From Prevotella sp. (GTDB lineage: Bacteria; Bacteroidota; Bacteroidia; Bacteroidales; Bacteroidaceae), in NCBI GenBank assembly GCA_003483565.1, contig DMYZ01000274.1, positions 1 through 10,720 of the forward strand: DNA of 10,720 nt, in the 5' to 3' direction. This document shows, piece by piece, positions 6,691 through 10,720 of the stretch. Every line of letters starts with the position of its first letter. The first letter of the stretch is position 1. The translations under genes and the position numbers were made by a program. The notes beneath the pieces were generated by a model. The model was not told the DNA's origin. It did no database searches and saw only the letters and a program-made list of their open reading frames with translations.

Positions 6691-8961
6691 ATGAAGTATG
6701 TTGATGTCATATTGCCATTACCTTTAAATAGTCTGTTTACATATTCCATACCTGAAACTCTTGAGTTCAGTGTGGTGTCGGGTTCCCGTGTACTTGTACC
6801 ATTAGGCAGAAGCAAAAAATATATTGCTATAGCAATATCCATCCATGAAAATAAGCCTGCATTCAAAGTACGTCCGATATTGGACGTTCTTGATAAAGCC
6901 CCTGTGCTTTATGAACAGCAGTATAAAATGTGGCAATGGATATCCCGTTATTATATGGCGACTCTAGGTGACATTTATGTGGCAGCTTTACCCGCAGGAC
7001 TAAAATCGATGGATAAATATAAGCCGAAGACTGAGACTTATATTGGGCTGATGCAGTCTTATCAGCAGGAAGAATCTCTGCATGTGGCATTGCGTACCTT
7101 GCAACGCGCTCCAAAGCAGCAGAAAGCTTTCATAGAATATTTGGCCCTTTCTCATTGGGATACCCTTGAAGGTTCCAGCCCTCGTTTAGCCATTCAGCAA
7201 ATTGCCCGTGATGAATTGATGAATTCTGTACCTTGTACTCTTGCAACAGTAAAAGCTTTAATTGATCGTGGAATGTTGCGTCAGTATGAACGGGAAGTGG
7301 GTCGGTTGAATCATGACGTTATGGCAATATCTGGCGCGGTGAAACCTTTGTCAGCTGTGCAAGAGGAGGCCTATCAATCAATTTTATTACAGTTTCAGGA
7401 GAAGAATGTCGTACTTCTTCATGGCGTTACTTCAAGTGGAAAGACCGAAGTTTATATCCACCTGATCCAGAAAGCCATAACTGAGCATAAGCAGGTGCTG
7501 TATCTCTTGCCAGAAATAGCCCTTACGGTTCAGATTATGGAACGTTTAAAAAAAGTTTTCGGTGATCGGTTGGGAATTTATCATTCTAAGTATAGTGATT
7601 CTGAAAGAGTGGAAATATGGAAAAAACAACTCTCAAGTCATCCTTATGATGTTATTTTGGGAGCACGAAGTGCCGTCTTTCTTCCTTTTCAGTGCTTGGG
7701 ATTGGTTGTTGTTGATGAGGAGCATGAAACATCTTTTAAGCAGCAGGATCCGGCCCCTCGCTATCATGCCCGTAGTGTAGCTATTGTCTTAGCTCGTTTA
7801 TATGATGCAAAAGTCTTGCTGGGTACGGCTACACCTTCGATGGAAAGTTATTATAATGCCCAAACCGGTAAATATGGCCTTGTATCCTTGAATAGCAGAT
7901 ACCAGGGAATACAACTTCCTCAAATACAAGTTGTTGATGTCAAGGACCTTCGTCGTCGAAAAATGATGAACGGTCCGTTTTCTTCACAATTGTTGGTTGC
8001 TGTGCGTAAGGCTCTTCAGGAAAATCAGCAAGTGATTCTTTTCCAGAATAGAAGAGGATATGCACCAATGATAGAATGTAAAGAATGCGGATGGGTGCCA
8101 AAGTGTACTAACTGTGATGTATCTTTGACCTATCATAAGAATTTGAATTTACTGACTTGTCATTATTGTGGGGCTGCTTTTACTGTACCAACAACGTGCC
8201 CGAATTGTGGTAGTACTGATTTAAAGGGTATGGGATATGGCACAGAAAAAATAGAGGATTATATCCGTGAAGAGTTTCCTGAAGCACGTATAGCCCGTAT
8301 GGATCTTGATACTACTCGTACCCGGAATGCCTATGAACGTTTAATTGATGATTTTTCGGCAGGGCGTACTAATCTCCTTATTGGTACCCAGATGATAAGT
8401 AAAGGATTAGACTTCGATAGGGTTAGTGTTGTTGGTATTCTTGATGCTGACAGTATGTTGAACTACCCTGATTTTCGTGCTTATGAACATGCCTTTATGA
8501 TGATGTCACAAGTAAGTGGACGGGCTGGCAGAAAGGGTAAACAGGGATTAGTGATCCTTCAGACAAAAAATCCTGATTTGCCAGTAATTCATGAGATTGT
8601 TAACCATGACTATTTTGCTTTTTTCCAGAATCTTCTGTCTGAGCGGAACATGTTTCATTATCCACCTTATTATCACCTTATATACATTTTTCTAAAGCAT
8701 AAGAATGATGATGTGGTACAAGGAGCCAGCATGCAGTTTGGTGAAAAACTGAAGCAATGGTTCGGGGATCGTATCCTTGGTCCAGACAAACCCGCAATAG
8801 CCCGTGTTAAGAATATGAATATCCGTAAGATTGTTTTAAAACTGGAAAAAGGAATTAATCAGAAAAAAGTCCGCGAGTACCTTCTTTTTGCGCAGAAGCA
8901 AATGTCGAAGGACCCGCGATATGGTGCTTTGCAAATCTACTTTGATGTAGATCCTCTTTAA
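6691..8961 (+). CDS. priA: Primosomal protein N' (replication restart helicase PriA)
   Basis: A 756-residue DNA helicase that recognises stalled forks and reloads the replicative helicase. The N-terminal 3'-end-binding domain is recognisable in YVDVILPLPLNSLFTYSIP (3-21) and the conserved SGSRVLVPLGR (30-40). The helicase core has Walker A GVTSSGKT (245-252), PEIALT (274-279), the DEEH Walker B box (342-345) followed by TSFKQ, GTATPS (378-383), GTQMISKGLDF (565-575) and motif VI QVSGRAGR (607-614). Eight cysteines in four pairs (463/466, 472/475, 490/493, 503/506) supply the two zinc sites within the helicase domain. The C-terminal domain holds the family motif PPY (658-660). The length is normal and no key residue is missing. 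The conserved N-terminus starts at residue 3, so ATG 6691 must be close to the true start, although the promoter leaves almost no leader. It is the only recognised gene here unrelated to the envelope, with no evident functional tie to the T9SS genes. Confidence 0.98.
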   Translation: MKYVDVILPLPLNSLFTYSIPETLEFSVVSGSRVLVPLGRSKKYIAIAISIHENKPAFKVRPILDVLDKAPVLYEQQYKMWQWISRYYMATLGDIYVAALPAGLKSMDKYKPKTETYIGLMQSYQQEESLHVALRTLQRAPKQQKAFIEYLALSHWDTLEGSSPRLAIQQIARDELMNSVPCTLATVKALIDRGMLRQYEREVGRLNHDVMAISGAVKPLSAVQEEAYQSILLQFQEKNVVLLHGVTSSGKTEVYIHLIQKAITEHKQVLYLLPEIALTVQIMERLKKVFGDRLGIYHSKYSDSERVEIWKKQLSSHPYDVILGARSAVFLPFQCLGLVVVDEEHETSFKQQDPAPRYHARSVAIVLARLYDAKVLLGTATPSMESYYNAQTGKYGLVSLNSRYQGIQLPQIQVVDVKDLRRRKMMNGPFSSQLLVAVRKALQENQQVILFQNRRGYAPMIECKECGWVPKCTNCDVSLTYHKNLNLLTCHYCGAAFTVPTTCPNCGSTDLKGMGYGTEKIEDYIREEFPEARIARMDLDTTRTRNAYERLIDDFSAGRTNLLIGTQMISKGLDFDRVSVVGILDADSMLNYPDFRAYEHAFMMMSQVSGRAGRKGKQGLVILQTKNPDLPVIHEIVNHDYFAFFQNLLSERNMFHYPPYYHLIYIFLKHKNDDVVQGASMQFGEKLKQWFGDRILGPDKPAIARVKNMNIRKIVLKLEKGINQKKVREYLLFAQKQMSKDPRYGALQIYFDVDPL
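6821..6838. repeat. Perfect 18-bp palindrome within the start of priA
   Basis: ATATTGCTATAGCAATAT reads the same on both strands, with no spacer. It covers about codons 44-49 of priA (YIAIAIS region), 130 bases after the ATG. It could be a protein-binding site near the promoter or a coding coincidence; only the symmetry is directly seen. Confidence 0.4.
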
Positions 8962-8979
8962 AAAGCAAAAATTAAAGTT

Positions 8980-10656
8980 TTAGAAATCGATGTCAAGACC
9001 GATTCCGAGTACTCGATTTGTACGTGTGAAGGTGTCATGTCCATAGAGCAGACTTTTGCCATCACTTCCAGGTGTTGTCAGTATTGCTTGAGTTGCAGAT
9101 ACGGCAGAAGCAATAGTTGTCTGATCTTGTCCTAATGTTGTAGCAACATTGCCGATGATATTACCGGCGAGAGATGAAAGATTGTAGTAGTCATTGTTAC
9201 TGCGATTGTATTTGCTGTAATTGGTTTGGAAGTAAGCAACATTAAGTTTCATCTTTCTATTGAGATGTATACCGAAGCCGAAGCCGATAGAGTAAGAGCT
9301 TACATTGAAGCTCACATCTTCCATATAATTATCAGTAAAGTTATATCGTGTAATTTGAGTACCTGCACTTACTTCAAAAATTTTGTTGATATCATATTCA
9401 GCACCGAAGAGGTATTCGTTAGTATCGCCGCCGAGTTTTCTTTGACGATTATCAAATTGAGTGGCATCTTTGTCAAAATAGTGATGCCATCCTGCGTTCA
9501 AGTGAAGCTTGGGTATAGCTTCCCAGCTTGCTCCAAGAGTGAGGAGGGCAGGAGAATCATCTGCAACGTTAATTCCGTCAGCCCAACGGTCAAGAATCTG
9601 TAGGTTTTTTGCGCTTTCACTGTTGGCTGATTCATTTTTTAGTCGCATGCGAGTTTTGAATTCATATTTGGCAGCAAAGTTAAAGGCGCCAGTTTTATAA
9701 TCAACACCTACAATAGGAGCAACGCCCCAACCTGTTTGATTACAATTTAAAGTTACGTCCTTCGTAGCATCGCCAAGTGCAGAGAGCATTGCCCCTTTAA
9801 GGAAATAATCCTTAGCCATAGTAGCTGCAGATTGAGCTGCAGCGGTGTTACCTGCAGCAGCATACGTTTGTGCAGCTGTAGTATATTGCCCATATGCTGC
9901 AATAGCCTGTTCTCCTGCTGAAGTGAAAAACTTGGATGAGTTGACATATTCGTCTGATCCGGCAATCTTCATGCGTATATTGCTGACATAGCCATAATAA
10001 TTTGAATTGCCGTAAAGAACGCGCAGACCACCGTATATAGACCAATGCTTATCAATCTTGTATGCTGTACCTAGAGTAAGGCCAAAATAGTATTGACGGC
10101 CTTTCATATAGGTGTCCATATCATAGTTTTCCACTGTGGGTAAATTTAAGTTACCCATTCCAAGTGCAGTTGTAAGCGTATTCATATTCTGTGAAAGAAG
10201 AGGAAGCATACCTACAGTGCTTTCAAAAGAAGAGAGTCCTTGGTCAAATTCACATTTCCCTCCACCTCCAGTAATAGCAAAATTAGCTTGGAAACTCCAT
10301 TTCCCTTTGTTATATGCAGCTTGGATGGATGGAATTACCGGTGCGTTGGCTTTACCTTTGAATTCTTTTGTCGTATTCCCTTCATTTTGTTCCCCAAATT
10401 TATAAGGTTCAAAGGTTGATGTAATATTCCTTGTTTGATGAGCATTCTGGAAATTTAAAGACATGTGCAAGCCTTCAGGCATGAAGACAACACCGGCAGG
10501 ATTGCTGTAAACTCCATCAATACTTATGGCTGCATCTCTTGCTGGATTACGCAAGAATGCGACATTTTGATTGGTATTGGTGAGAAGTCCACCAGCAAAC
10601 GAGGATAAACTTGGCAACATAAGAATTGCCAGACATGTAATCTTTATTCGATTCAT
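8980..10656 (-). CDS. OmpP1/FadL/TodX-family outer-membrane transport protein
   Basis: A 558-residue exported outer-membrane barrel. The signal peptide runs from MNRIK through a hydrophobic core to a likely cut after SSFA (18-21). The mature start GGLLTNTNQNVAFLRNPARD (22-41) and YSNPAG (50-55) match the FadL pattern, in which the N-terminus plugs the barrel and an Asn-Pro-Ala motif follows. Many strand-like segments follow, such as YYFGLTLGTAYKI, WSIYGGLRVLYG and LTLGASWEAIPKLHLNAGWHHYF split by turns. The end, NRVLGIGLDIDF, has the terminal phenylalanine of outer-membrane barrels. Family members take up hydrophobic compounds such as fatty acids or aromatics; the substrate here is unknown. 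It is longer than E. coli FadL (about 446 residues). The extra length includes an alanine-rich helical stretch (246-283) and a long polar segment before the last strand (485-535). It has its own promoter, a leader of about 26 bases, and a 3' end converging on priA. Confidence 0.88.
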   Translation of the reverse strand: MNRIKITCLAILMLPSLSSFAGGLLTNTNQNVAFLRNPARDAAISIDGVYSNPAGVVFMPEGLHMSLNFQNAHQTRNITSTFEPYKFGEQNEGNTTKEFKGKANAPVIPSIQAAYNKGKWSFQANFAITGGGGKCEFDQGLSSFESTVGMLPLLSQNMNTLTTALGMGNLNLPTVENYDMDTYMKGRQYYFGLTLGTAYKIDKHWSIYGGLRVLYGNSNYYGYVSNIRMKIAGSDEYVNSSKFFTSAGEQAIAAYGQYTTAAQTYAAAGNTAAAQSAATMAKDYFLKGAMLSALGDATKDVTLNCNQTGWGVAPIVGVDYKTGAFNFAAKYEFKTRMRLKNESANSESAKNLQILDRWADGINVADDSPALLTLGASWEAIPKLHLNAGWHHYFDKDATQFDNRQRKLGGDTNEYLFGAEYDINKIFEVSAGTQITRYNFTDNYMEDVSFNVSSYSIGFGFGIHLNRKMKLNVAYFQTNYSKYNRSNNDYYNLSSLAGNIIGNVATTLGQDQTTIASAVSATQAILTTPGSDGKSLLYGHDTFTRTNRVLGIGLDIDF

Positions 10657-10685
10657 TTTTTAATTTATTTATCAAAAAGTGTTCG

Positions 10686-10719
10686 CAAAGGTAATAAAGA
10701 TGTTCTATTTTACCACAAT
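10686..10719 (-). promoter_or_regulatory. Bacteroides-type promoter for the FadL-like gene
   Basis: On the minus strand TACCTTTG (plus 10686-10693) is a perfect TAnnTTTG -7 element. ATTG (plus 10716-10719) is a partial -33 element at a 22-base spacing, slightly wide of the usual 19-21. Transcription would start near 10682, giving an A+T-rich leader of about 26 bases before the ATG whose A is at 10656. Confidence 0.55.
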
Positions 10720-10720
10720 A

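Noticed and set aside
9271..9288. Three near-tandem CCGAAG units in the FadL-like gene
   Set aside because: They simply encode the alternating Gly-Phe of a barrel strand (GFGFG) and there are too few units to suggest a variable repeat.
9226..9700. Plus-strand open frames opposite the FadL-like gene, the longest 125 codons
   Set aside because: They are antisense to a protein with a continuous signal peptide and barrel pattern. The translations show no domain and no promoter or ribosome site precedes them.
10137..10157. Inverted repeat TGGGTAA / TTACCCA with a 7-base loop in the FadL-like gene
   Set aside because: Seven base pairs inside coding sequence, without a T-tract and far from either end of the gene, is within chance expectation.
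1..10720. Mobile elements, CRISPR array, tRNA or rRNA genes, toxin-antitoxin or defence genes
   Set aside because: I looked for transposase and integrase motifs, spaced direct repeats, RNA gene landmarks and small paired genes on both strands and saw none. All eight genes are housekeeping or envelope genes with similar base composition by eye.

Overview
The window looks like chromosomal DNA of a Bacteroidota species, most likely a member of the Bacteroidales. The sequence is A+T-rich and Shine-Dalgarno sites are mostly absent. Two start regions carry the Bacteroides-type -7 promoter element TAnnTTTG. The proteins are type IX secretion system (T9SS) core components, which are confined to this phylum. 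I cannot fix the family or genus from the sequence alone.

Positions 101-6618 hold one run of six plus-strand genes separated by -1 to 31 bases, almost certainly a single operon. The order is porP (outer-membrane PorP/SprF-like protein), porK/gldK (FGE-fold lipoprotein), porL/gldL (inner-membrane two-helix motor protein), porM/gldM (inner-membrane and periplasmic shaft), porN/gldN (periplasmic ring partner of PorK), and a small PorT-like eight-strand-type outer-membrane beta-barrel. PorL and PorM form the proton-driven motor, PorM reaches across the periplasm to the PorK-PorN ring under the outer membrane, and PorP is an outer-membrane partner of that ring. The polar and charged membrane residues needed by the motor are present, so this looks like a working apparatus. 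The translocon, attachment and signalling proteins of the T9SS and its cargo are not in the window.

A short intergenic region (6619-6690) packs a 13-bp terminator-like hairpin against a Bacteroides-type promoter whose -7 element ends 5 bases before the next start codon. That gene, at 6691-8961, is priA, the primosomal replication-restart helicase, complete with its helicase motifs and eight zinc-binding cysteines. It converges, with only 18 bases between stop codons, on a minus-strand gene (8980-10656) for an OmpP1/FadL-type outer-membrane transport protein, which has its own promoter near the right edge.

All eight genes belong to known families and all appear intact. I see no mobile element, CRISPR array, tRNA or rRNA gene, and no stretch over 300 bases without a gene. 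I did not find a clearly new system. The points most worth following are the barrel gene attached to the T9SS operon, the overlapping terminator and promoter before priA with its possible leaderless start, a perfect 18-bp palindrome inside priA, and the basic tail of PorN.
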